From positions 57,724,937 to 57,788,936 of the forward strand of contig NC_071334.1 in NCBI RefSeq assembly GCF_027744825.2: a DNA stretch of 64,000 nucleotides, read 5' to 3'. The stretch comes from Synchiropus splendidus. Lineage: Eukaryota > Chordata > Actinopteri > Syngnathiformes > Callionymidae. Position 1 is the stretch's first letter. Every line of letters starts with the position of its first letter. A program made the translations under genes and the position numbers. Shown in pieces: positions 45,216 through 56,219 of the stretch. A model generated the notes under the pieces. It saw only the letters and a program-made list of their open reading frames with translations. It searched no databases and was not told the origin of the DNA.

Positions 45216-45269
45216 AAGGAGATATTACGCTTATGGAAGCAGCTCCAGAATCTGGCTGGCCAATGCTGA
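45216..45269 (+). pseudogene. Duplicated 3' stub of the B3GNT2-like coding sequence
   Basis: Exact copy of the last 54 bases (17 codons and stop, ending LQNLAGQC) of the glycosyltransferase gene, with nothing of the catalytic domain. It is a by-product of the tandem duplication and has no coding capacity of its own. Confidence 0.9.
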
Positions 45270-45402
45270 TTCTCATTTGCCTTTCAAATGCGACTCATGG
45301 GATATGAGGCAGATGTTGGTGCTGTACTGGTTTGAAGATGGATCTGAGGGCAACTATGGAAAGTAGGTGGAACTGTAATAAGCTCACGTGCACTGAAGAG
45401 TT

Positions 45403-45929
45403 GTGTCACTGCAGCACAAACTAATCTACCTCTGGTGTGTTACAGCAGTGTTTCTCAACCTTTCTTAAACCCAACACATTGAAAAAAAATCCTGAGGCTC
45501 ACCACCACAGGAACCGCCGAGGAAGTGCAGTTGTGCTCGGTGGAAAGTCCTGTAGAAAATCCATTTTGATGTGCGAAAAAATGTAGCTACCGACTGGCAG
45601 TTATTTTGGAATGTTAAAAATGTCTCCATAAAGGGGTAATATAGGCAATATGGCAAAATATCATGGTTTATTTTTTTTATTTTAAATAACTGTTTCCATT
45701 GACAATCACAATATCTTTTGCATGACTTTATTCTAGTTTGGGGAATTTCTAGGTAATTCTGTAATTATTGTCATGAATTATTGCTTCATGACAATAATTA
45801 TTTTTCTCTCTTCACATTTTGGAGCACATTTAATAGGTTGTGCATATAGTCTTGAGCCAACTTTCAAACCTTGATGGTTTACGAGTGTCAATAAAGTTTT
45901 GAAGTGAGACGTTGTGTTAGTTGTTAGCT
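45403..45929. mobile_element. 527 bp segment present only in duplication unit 2; partly hAT-like
   Basis: Inside it, from about 45447, the text cagtgtttctcaacctttct resembles the terminus of hAT-Charlie type elements. The other end carries no matching inverted terminus, and no clear target-site duplication flanks the segment. It may therefore be an insertion into unit 2 or ancestral sequence deleted from unit 1. An AATAAA lies near 45890. Confidence 0.4.
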
Positions 45930-48235
45930 TTGCTGGCTCTGTGGTGCAGACAGTCTTTGGCGTCACTATGAGTGCGTGGGAGGAAGAGGAGCACAGCTCT
46001 GTTGCGAACAATGGACGAGTAGTGCACAGAAGGATTGTGACTGTACTTTCTTCACCTTGGAAGACCATCAACATGCTCTAATTGTTCATGAGTTAATGTC
46101 ATCACATCGCAATATGTATCGCTCATTCGATCACCTGTGTCACTGTCTGGTGTGCTGTGGGACAGTGCCTCAGCAAACCAGTTGAAAAACACTATGTTAC
46201 TGGGGTGTTTTCTAAAAAAAAAATACACATACGCACTCACACAGACTTATTTTCCATTGCTATTGATTGTTGTTTTTCCCATCATCAATCCTACCGTAAA
46301 GTCTTGTTTCCATGCAATTTTTCAAAATATTGAAAATCTGCTGTTTGAATATATGTTTACGTGGTATTTGTGTTGCATTTCTATTTAACAATCTCACATA
46401 GGAACGTTTTATTAGCATTACCCCCCTTAATTCATTCTGAGAAATAAAACAGCAGAATTGGTTTGCTCTATATGTCTAATTATAATAAATAAACTAGATG
46501 CTCCTCTCATCTGTTTGTTTGAGATTTTGCTCATGTAACACCTGGTCTCATTTGCTATATTACTTTAAGGACATGGCTGGACCTTTTGTCACTTTTTTTT
46601 AAGCACTTGATCTGTAGCAGTGCATTATGGGCACTGGCAACAAGTCATCATGTTCGACATGCGTGTGTTGAAGGACGGTGTGAATATGATGCTATTGATA
46701 TTTTAAAGATGTTGGTTTATTTGTTTTCCACCAACTCAATTCATTATATGATTCCTGTAAGCGAATTAATTGTGAATTTATTTTCAATATTCACCTGTGA
46801 ATTGTTGCTTGATTGTTATTTTAGGTTAGGTTTTAAGTTCCACTTCCACTTAAGTGCTTTGTAACGACTGAGAGCAATGATAAACCCAAGAATAACAAAA
46901 TTATTCATGTTCTTCATGTAAACAATCGTTGCAAGGTTCCAGATAATTTATTCAGAAAAATAAGTTGCAAAATAAAGCTATTCATTTTATGTTTCCTGCA
47001 GCTTGTTTATTTCACTTGTTTGTATATTTTAATCCGCTTGAGAAAATAACAATAAGTAGTAAATAATAATAAGTAGAAATAAATTCAAATTGAGAAAAAA
47101 AGTACATACAGTAGTTCAGCAGCTTCCAGAGGTGTCCACTAGATGTCAGCATTTCATTTAAAACTCGAAAGGCAACTTGCAAAACGCTTCTTTGTTGTCC
47201 GCGAGTTAACGTCATCATTTCAGAGAGGAAACCATCGCGGCAGGTGGGTCGCCTAACACTGGCCGGAGATTCCATGATAGTCGTCAGAACTCGAGAAGAA
47301 AACGCAAAAGTTCTTGTGTGACACGCGTTACAACCGATCTATGTCTTTTCAGTTGTTAAAACCCATAAAGATCAATGAAATCTCCATGATTGATTTGAAT
47401 GGACTTTCCTCTTCTGTGGCATTTATTTATTTAAGCCATCGCACAGAGAAGATGTGTGTTTGACTGTGGAGAGAACTAGGGCAACTGCAGCCCAGATTTA
47501 AAGCCGTCTCGGTTTCACTGCATTAAAAAAAAAAAAAAACAAGAAGGGATGATGAAACCTGGACTGGCAAACACAGAACTGCGCTGCTCAGGGATATTGT
47601 GTCAGAGCCGGTGTCAAGATTTTTGACATATAAAGAGAATAAGGAAGTTTTTTTTAGCGAGTGGGGGGAAGTATATTTTTGTCAGGCGTTCACCTTTGGA
47701 TGAACTCTCCAAAGTGACAGCAGGGGAGCAGTAAGGAGCAGGAGAGGAAAGGTAGAAAAAAAAAAAAAAAGAGGGGAAGGATGCGGAGGAGGATGAGGTG
47801 GAGGAATGCAAGGCTCAGCTTTATGTAAATCATCTGCATTGTTCTCCTAATGCTGCTTATGTGCAAACACACGCTCCAACATACAAAGCGGATGCGTCGG
47901 TGAGACTCCCTCTTCTTGTCCCTGTCTGAGTTTGTCTCTCAAGGAGATGGTTTTTAATGTGCCATAATCCCCATCGTTCCCCTCGCCACATAAAAGAGAT
48001 ATCCCTCCATCAGTGTTAGTGTTTCTGACAGCCACACTGCAAACACACACACACCGGCTCATCAACATGGAGTTATTCCTTTGGCGCTGGATTGCCGTCT
48101 GTTAATTGGCTGCCAAGCATCAGTGTGTGTCTCGGCGAGTGTGTGTGTGTGTGTGTGCTGCAGAGCTGGGGGTCGCTCAGACATTCCTGTCACGTCTCTG
48201 AGCCTCGATTAAGATGTTGCTCCAGTTTCCAACAG

Positions 48236-48428
48236 ACAGACATGTGGGGAGGAGGGGTGAGATGTGGAGAGGATGCAGCAGCGGGGAGGTGGAGGGGGGA
48301 GAGATGAGAGGATGCCAGGAGAGAGGGAGAGAGAGAGAGAGAGGTGATGAGGCGGGACTCGGCGCAGGAGGAGAGCAGTGGAGGGCGAGAGAGAAGCTGC
48401 AGAGGTCCTCTGTGAAGATGAGACAGGG
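48236..48428 (+). other. G/A-rich tract ending in a consensus splice donor
   Basis: About 190 bases of strongly purine-biased DNA (GGGAGGTGG, GAGAGAGAGAG) end in ACAGG|GTGAGT. Frames on both strands are open only because of the purine bias. It could be a 5' non-coding exon of an unseen downstream gene, or simple low-complexity DNA. Confidence 0.25.
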
Positions 48429-49592
48429 TGAGTCTGACTCAACTGTCAGAGAAGATGTCTTCATTTCCCTACAGGTGACTTCTGCAGCTGCCATCAAGTG
48501 ATCTGAGGAGTCAGGGAACCTATTGGTTTAAAGACACTGTTGAATGAAGAGAGCTTATGATTCAGGAGTGAAATCACTTCACCTGTGAGATCCCAGCGCA
48601 GGTGAACGACATCTTTGGTCTGCAAGCTCAATGAAGTTGTTCAAAACACAAGCCAATTCTATAGCCCTTGAGAGTCTCTGGCACATCCCTGAATGCAGTC
48701 GCAGCCCTCAGAGTCATGCTCACCTCTGTTGAGACAAAGACCAGTAGCATGGACAAAAAAAATGCAGACCCTAATCACGAGTCACAAAACGTTTCCTGAG
48801 AACAAAGCAAAAAGTTCCCATCCAGAGTCTGCTCAACTTGATCTGGTGGACTTTGGTGGAATGTGAGACTTCTCCTCAGCATCACCACTAAGGGCTGAGA
48901 CCTGAGGTCCTGCAAGCAGACTGTCCTCTGAACTGGTCTCTTTAGTGCTCTTCTTGAGAGTCAGTCAATAAGGTCTGCTCAGCTTTAGGAGGGACAGGAT
49001 GTGTTGGAGAGGAGGCCTAGGGACAAACCCGGGCCCTTCCTGGACAACAGTATGTCTCCTGTTCAAGTGTTGATCGACAGATAGATGGACCTTCAGTCAA
49101 AGTCAGCACCTGCCGCAGGATCAGGACTGAACTCTGTGTTATTTCATTCATTAACAACCACAAAATCCTTGGTGTTATACTTCTTTTGGGACCAACATCG
49201 TGAGTCTAAAGCTTGTGACTGGCTGCACCTTCTCATACTTTCATATACCCACAACAATAAAAGTCACCTGGAGCGATGGAGGAGCTCCTTGGTGGATGAA
49301 AATCCTCCGTAACAGGGCAGAGACTTTAAAATTTGATTTAAAACTCACTCAAAGTCACGGCTGCTCAGGGAGTTAGGTGATGATGTGAAGGTCAAAGGTT
49401 CTGAATCTGCCATAATGAAGCCATAAGGGATGGAATCACGAAGAAGAAACACCAGGCTCAGCGGACGCACTTGAGATTCACACATGCTTATGAGAGTTCA
49501 CTGCAGAGGGGCTGTTATGCAACCCAGCCAGATCGGAGAGCAGAGAGAGCGTGGACCGGCTTGCCAGTCTCATCAGACTCAGACGCCAGCTG

Positions 49593-49619
49593 ACACACAC
49601 ACACACACACACACACACA
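49593..49619. repeat. (CA)13 microsatellite
   Basis: Perfect CA run. Confidence 0.92.
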
Positions 49620-50484
49620 GGCGTCTTTCAGCTGTCTGCCAGACTTCAACTGTGGACAAGCAGCTCTCCTCCTGCCGCAGCATCCAAACACCACACTTCC
49701 TTTCACAGCATCGCCATCAATATTTTCAACATAAAAACTGCTCCAAAGTGAAAAACTGGGGAGAAAAACGCTGGTGGACATGAGAAAACTTCCTCTGATG
49801 CACGCTTGCTCTAAGAAGTAGGCTGTGCATGTTTGTGTGTGTGTGTCCCTATGTACACGCAGGGCCCCTAGTGGCCTCAGAAGCCATCATGTTTGTTTGA
49901 TGAAGGATAATTAAAAGGGTAATAGAAACCCGTCTATTGATTCCCTCGCTCTCTCTGAGACACGCACACACACACACACACGCACGTTTGTCTTACTATC
50001 TATCATTGACATACATTCCCATTATGCTTTCCTCAGCCTCTCAGCCCCCACACACACACAAGAACAGATGAAATATTCTCTTGGATTGTCCCAAAAGTTA
50101 TCGTCCATATTTCAAATCCAATGTTCTCCGTCCTTTACGATGAAGGGTGTCAGAAGTGGGATGACTACAATGACTGGAAGGGGCACAGTGTGGAGGAGCC
50201 ATCTTTTGCACGACTGGATTGAAGAGAATATCTGGCAGCTTTGGTGGAGCCTCAAACTCCAGAGACATCGCCATTTCCCGGTTGCACTCACCACTATAGC
50301 AATCTTATGTTGTCTTTCTCTGGTAATCGAATCTCTCATACTCAAATGGCATCGCATCATAATAAAATTGTTTATTTAAGTCATATTTAGTTAAATTGAA
50401 AAAAAATGGGCAACTTGATCAAAACACTGTGACAGCTGCACGGACACCAAAAAAGGCAGCACATTGAAGTTCCTCCTGGTTGAG

Positions 50485-50935
50485 AAGGTGATCAGAGCTG
50501 GGGTTCTTAACCTTTTTGATCTTGGGGCCCAGCTTTCCCAGAACAAATGGGCCTGGGGCACGTTCAAGTAATAGAACTGATTCATTACTCCTGATTTCAT
50601 TTGTGATCAACAACCATATTATCATATATCACACGTAAACAAACCAAAACTTTGTGAAACAAAACCATGTCATCACAAAAATATTTGTCGTAGAAAAGTC
50701 TGACCAGCAACAGAACCAGGTGCAAGTTATATTCATCAAATTTACTAAAGAAAAAAAGAGAAAAAAATACCCTTGCAAACTGCAAACTGTTGAGAAATTC
50801 GAAAAACTGAATAAAATTCTGAATAAAATAAACATAAAATCATGTCTAAATATCAGAAAATAAAAATAATATATTTTATATAAACTCCAAACTCCAACCC
50901 AACCATGGGGCCCGGCCCTATGAGTGCAGTTATAA
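50485..50935. mobile_element. Degenerate hAT-like element
   Basis: Starts with ggggttcttaacctttttga and ggggccca and ends near atggggcccggccc, the pattern of decayed hAT-Charlie copies common in fish. The interior is AT-rich with no reading frame of note. Boundaries are approximate. Confidence 0.35.
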
Positions 50936-51268
50936 AGTCCAATAGAGCAGTGTGGCGTTGGTAGTTATACAGTGCACTGCATCATGGAGAGTGTTCCATG
51001 AATGTGCCTGGATTACTGTTGACATACTGAAAATCTGTAGCCCGAACAAACTGGGTTTATTGTTGGTACTGGGGAGGTTTAATTTTTAAACTTACAGAGA
51101 AATACATGAACATTGCTCTTCACATTTCTGGGTATGTTAGGAGCTGTCATTCTTGTATTGCTGAGGAAAAAGCTAAAGTTACTCTGTCATCATTTCCACC
51201 CTGTGTCAGAGAGGTAAACTGGGCAAAAGCCAGTTTTGATACTTGTGGATAGTAGAAGGATGTTAAAC

Positions 51269-51530
51269 AGTGGCACAGCTGTCTCTCAGCAAGAAGGTTC
51301 AGGGTTTGAATCCAGCTCTGGACCTATCTGGGTGGAGTTTGCATGTTCTCCCTGTGCCTGTGTGGGTTTTCTCCGGGTACTCTGGTTTCCTCCCACAGCC
51401 CTAAGACATACTCACTCGGTTAACTTGGACTCTCTCGGACTTCCCCTAGGTGTGTGTGAATGGCGTGTGTGTCCTGTGATGGACTAATGACCTGTCTATT
51501 CCTGTGTATTCCAACAGGACCAGGGTGTTG
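51269..51530 (+). mobile_element. Fish SINE (tRNA-derived head), plus orientation
   Basis: The head has a B-box-like ggttcagggtttgaatcc. The body has ggagtttgcatgttctccct and ttctccgggtactctggttt, and the tail has gtcctgtgatggactaatga. This is the widespread teleost SINE/retroposon text. It shares a nearly identical 50-base head with the minus-strand copy at 20778-21031. Confidence 0.8.
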
Positions 51531-54500
51531 TTAACTGAAGATGTACGTACATTTCATTAGGAGAAAATTTCCAGCTAATCCTCATGTTTAGTTGAATAGA
51601 AATGAATGAGGATATCTTAACAGTCCCTCCTGGATTTTGTGGACTTTTTTTTATTGAATAATGCGGGTGAAAATGTCTGAGTGTGCAGCAGTTTATTTAT
51701 TTTTTAAATCACAACATGACAGGAAATATGGACCATTGTAAATGTTTGTTAAACATTTTTTTTGCCTAAGAAAAGCTCAAATAGAGACCAGATATTCTTT
51801 ATTTTCAAGAAGCAATGACACACAATGTCACACAAAATAATGAAATAAATAAATGCACTTGCTAAAACGTACTGTATATTTTTTATTATGATGTTCTGTG
51901 AGTAGTTGCCAGGCTGACAGCATGCAGTGAGCACCTGTTGTTGTATTACAGAGAAATGAATCTGAATGATAAAGTTGGGAATTTTTTGTCAGCGTTTGGC
52001 ATCGCACGTGACATCATCTCAACAAGGTGGTAGTGAATAGGATGAAGTCACATTGCCATGTAGTTGGGTGGAGTATGGAGACTTAAGTGGTTTGTGGGAA
52101 AGATGCAGCGATTGGACAAATATGCAGAGCTCGCAGGGATTGGTTGAAACTGCATTGATAGTTTCATTATGACAAATTTCTGGAGGGACTCTCTTATAAT
52201 CATTAATCAACAACAAAGACAACAAAATAATAATTATTATGATAAGAAGAGAAACTACGTATTTGCAAAGTATTCCCATTTTTCTAGCTTGAGCACCTCC
52301 CCCCCGTAATGTCTGTGCTCGTACCACATGATAGGGTCCCTTTAATGTCAAGACAGTGAAAGGTCAGAAGCAAAAGCTTCACATTCCACAAGACGACCCA
52401 GCTTCCACACCACATATGAATATTGCATGTGATCAAACATGCAGTCATCATCAGCTGTTCCAAATCTACATAAAGTGCTGATTTGCAATCAAAATGGTTT
52501 ACCACCTGCAGACAGCGTGCACACACGGCACATTGGTGTTTTGTCATGACGAAGGCAGCGTGGCTGAAGAGAGGAGGTTTTTAGATGTATTCTTGATAAA
52601 CCCATGCCATGATATATGAGAATCAGTTAGAACTTCTCATTTGGCAGAGGTTGTCAGAGAAAGTCAAGCTCCTTCACCTATCCTCAACACCCTCCCTGGT
52701 ACGCTTGACCTTCATCTCCTCCTTTATAAAACCATGAGCCTCACTGGCTGACTTCCTCCGAGCTTTCTCCCTGGAATCTCTATTCGAGCTGTCTCCATGT
52801 GTCCGAACCTTGTGAGTCTGGCCTCCGTCACCTCTGCTGGAGCAGTCTAACTTCTCTGACATATTCATTTCGTATCTTCATCTTTCTAGTTACCCCCAAC
52901 AAAAGCCAGTGCCTCTTCCATCCTGCCACTTCGGACGTGACATGCTCACCTAACGCCACCTTTGGGACAAAAGCAACTGATTTACATATGAAGTCAATGT
53001 ACAGGTGCAATTACAGGGTCAAGGGATGCAACAAGTACAGTATGGGGGGACACGTAGCAACACGTTTAAGACGATATCTGTCACATCAAACACTGAAGTT
53101 GAAAGTGTTGCCCAACAGAAGCTGATTGGAACAGTTGCAACTCTTCTGAAGGTTCTGATGAACCCCAAAACTTTTAATACACTTCAACATTACAGGGCTA
53201 CAATTCTGCCTCTCCGATCCACCATCTTTTTCCACTACTTTTAGAGCCACACGCAGCAGATTGACCTACTTTTTAATGTGGTGCGAGTGGCGTGTCACCA
53301 AGTCCTGTTTAGTGTGAACGTACCTAATCCCTACTTCCTGTCATTTTGCCTTTTCACGCCGCTGCTCTTCATCTCAACTCACCTATCCGTCAATCTCCAC
53401 CTTACTGTCATGACAAATCACTATATCATCACCAAACATCATGGCCAAGGGTCACTCCTTCCTAACCTTATCTGTCAATCAAATTATTTTGGGCTTAAAG
53501 CCACTTCACTTCTTAAGAGTAGACATTGGTTCAACTGTCAAACAGAAAAAGCAAGAAAAGCACTCCAAGAAAGGAGAGGGCTGGTCTTTGTTTACCAGGT
53601 CAATATGCTGTCCTCAGTACCCTCACAATGAAGCCTTCACCAAAATGTGTTCCGTTCTTTGTCCTGTCATCAATATTTACGAGAAACTTTACTGAAATAA
53701 CAAATACTGAATAGTTTTGGTGACAAGCAGATCAGGTGCAGATGGTCATTTAACTGGTTTTCCTCCGCTTCCTTGAACAACTCTTCCCTAAATCCGTCTG
53801 TCGCGCACATCCACACTGGCATCTTTGTTCTCAATAATAAATGTGGTTTGTCTCCATACGACGGCGATGAGTGACACGGACAAAACATGAACATTGATGC
53901 AAGAACAATGGACATGCAGCTGCATTGTTCAGGCTGGAAGCGCAGGTTGGAATGAGTGGACAGGGAGGAAGGACGAGCGGAGGGAGGGGAAGCTGCAAAT
54001 CGGAGTGGGGCTACATATAGAGCAATTTGTGGATAGACATCTGGTGGGGGAGGGGTGCAGATGGATGTACAGTAGATGAACGGGACGGAGGGAAATGGGA
54101 GAGAAGTGATGTTGGAGCTGAAGTTGGAAGTGTGAAAGCCAACAATGGAGCATGGCAGAATGAAAAGGACAATCATGTCTCAATCCATTCTTTTTGCAAG
54201 TTGTTGTTTCATGCACTTCACTGAAAGAGTCATGTGGCATCTTCATCTAAACCAAGATGGCTGTGCTTCCAGTGCACTCTCCTCTCGTGTTCATCTGTGT
54301 CTCCCACTCTGGGAGGATGGCGGCCGCTGTGATAAGCCACAGCTTCATTGTCTCACCTATATCCAGTCGCTGATGGCTACCAGGCGCGCTCAGAGAAAGA
54401 TGAGTTGGAGAGGAACAATAGAACCACCACATGCACACTGCCCGCCCCCCTCAGCTGCTGCCATAGAGACTATTAGTGGAAACACTGTGGGGACACACAG

Positions 54501-55297
54501 ATAAAGCTGCTCACTGATCTGTAAGCAACCTTGTGTTTTTAAGGATTCAGACCAACCAGGATCCCAGGACTGGCCCACTCATCCACAAGACCTAACAGAG
54601 GAATGTAACCTGTGAAAACTGACACATTTTGCTGTGTCTCGATGACGATGAAGTTCAATATGTGATGAACTTTGAGCACAACAATGTATGCATTGTTGTT
54701 GAAATGAAGCACAACTGGCTTTCAAAGGGAGAAAAAGAATCACCAGTCTTCACCGTCACTGAAAAGTTGCTTCTCTTTCTCGCTTTTTTATCATCAATTC
54801 CTTACTATCTGTATCAGTTTTCAAATTGTTTGGCACCATTTCAAGTCACTTCAAGATAGCTCGCTGGAAAGGAGCCAGACGAACCGCCAGTGAAGCTTCT
54901 CCCCTGTAGTCTCAGTTTGTCACAATATCAGCAGCACTGAAATCATCTTGCCGTGGTTTTGGGTGTAGATTCAATCTAACTATATGTTTTATGCATGAAA
55001 TGAACTGGCAGACTGGATTTGAGCCCGAGGCCTTGACTGACAACTTTGCAGTCAAATGCACTTGATGCAATTAATCTGTGTTATCGGAACAGACAAAATG
55101 CTGTACTACAACACGCACAAAGAACAAGATCAACTACGACTGGGAGGGACATAGCTCAGTCCTAAAGGGGAAAACAATATAGCACCATTTATGGATGTAT
55201 TTGCTTCTACATTTGTCACGACAACGTGGAATGAAGTAGCTCATGTTGGCTATATAAGTTAGCTCATACATTGACAGGAAGTAGTCTGACTTGTATT
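51531..55297. other. Non-coding stretch with probable LINE debris
   Basis: AT-rich DNA. At 52,660-53,700 there is pyrimidine-rich text (tctagttacccccaac, ccttcaccaaaatg) that looks like a decayed non-LTR retrotransposon, but no domain can be read. A minus-strand open frame at 53670-54176 is discussed in the findings. Confidence 0.4.
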
Positions 55298-55305
55298 GTG
55301 CAGAC

Positions 55306-56211
55306 TAGGGACACTCCGATCGATTGGTCACTGATCACGATTGGCAGATTTCAGCGTGTCCGCTGAATGCCAATCAAAACAACTGACCACGTGTGACAGT
55401 CAGCGCTGTGATGGAGCCCCGCTGGCTGTGACGCGTCCGCTCCTCCCGACTCACTGCGAGTCTGTTGTGATTTTTTTCAATCTGTCATGTTAAGTTTGCA
55501 TCCTGCAGCACATGAATGCACGGAAGCGCCTTCAAATTAAATTCAAGTAACATCTGACTTATGTCCACCCTTACTTACGACCACGACCAGCAGGTGCCAG
55601 CAGAATTTTTTTTTTTTTTTTTATTCAATGTCTGGCACCGTGTAGGACAGTTACAGCAGTACAGTATCCCAACATCTCACTCTGACACAGCCATCTACCA
55701 CTACAGTAGTACCTATAACCCTCGCGTCGGCTATTTTGAATGGCATTCGACTTACGTCCAATCTGACTTACAACTGAGTGTTAGTCCGATGTTACTTGTA
55801 TGCCATTTAAGGCTCCAGCACTTGACAGAGCACGGAGAGTTTGCCGGGCTCATGAAAGTGAGACCAAGCTAGATGGTTTTGGAGTCTGGTGCAGTGTTCC
55901 ACCTTCTGAAACTTCTGAAAACATCCACGTCTGGCCAGTATGTAAATATTTCACGGACATTGCAAAGTTACAAGAGACTGCAACATCTCACACACACAGT
56001 TAAATGTTTTTCAGTTGTTCTTTTGACAGGATAGTTGCTGCATTCTACAAGCCTTTTTAAAGAGGTCTATAAAAACGTGTCTGAATCGAAATGATTTAAT
56101 GGTTCACACCATGTATACAGAAGGTCTCATTATTTTAATTACAAATTCATTGACAATCCATGTGATCGGTGTCGGTGATCGGCAGCAAAAACCCTGATCG
56201 GAGCATCCCTA
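55306..56211. mobile_element. Non-autonomous hAT element with intact 8 bp target duplication
   Basis: The 906 bp element starts TAGGGACACTCCGATCG and ends GATCGGAGCATCCCTA, imperfect inverted termini of hAT type. The flanks GTGCAGAC at 55298-55305 and 56212-56219 are identical 8-base direct repeats, the hallmark of hAT transposition. No transposase frame is present, so movement would have needed an enzyme in trans. Confidence 0.9.
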
Positions 56212-56219
56212 GTGCAGAC

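Larger units (their letters stand above)
45216..46704. repeat. Tandem duplication, unit 2 (1489 bp, carries 527 bp absent from unit 1)
   Basis: Second copy of the 962 bp unit, interrupted at 45403-45929. An 8-base filler (45208-45215) separates it from unit 1. It repeats the polyadenylation signals (for example near 46443). Confidence 0.97.
46705..50480. other. Non-coding stretch downstream of the duplication
   Basis: No gene recognised. It contains polyA/T tracts (47525, 47758), a purine-rich block (48236-48428), a (CA)n tract at 49593-49619 and several short GT/CA runs. The site 47931-47948 matches the duplication junction. Confidence 0.6.

Noticed and set aside
48177..48501. Arg/Gly/Glu-rich plus and Ser/Pro/Leu-rich minus frames of about 100 codons
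   Set aside because: Composition follows directly from the purine-rich tract.
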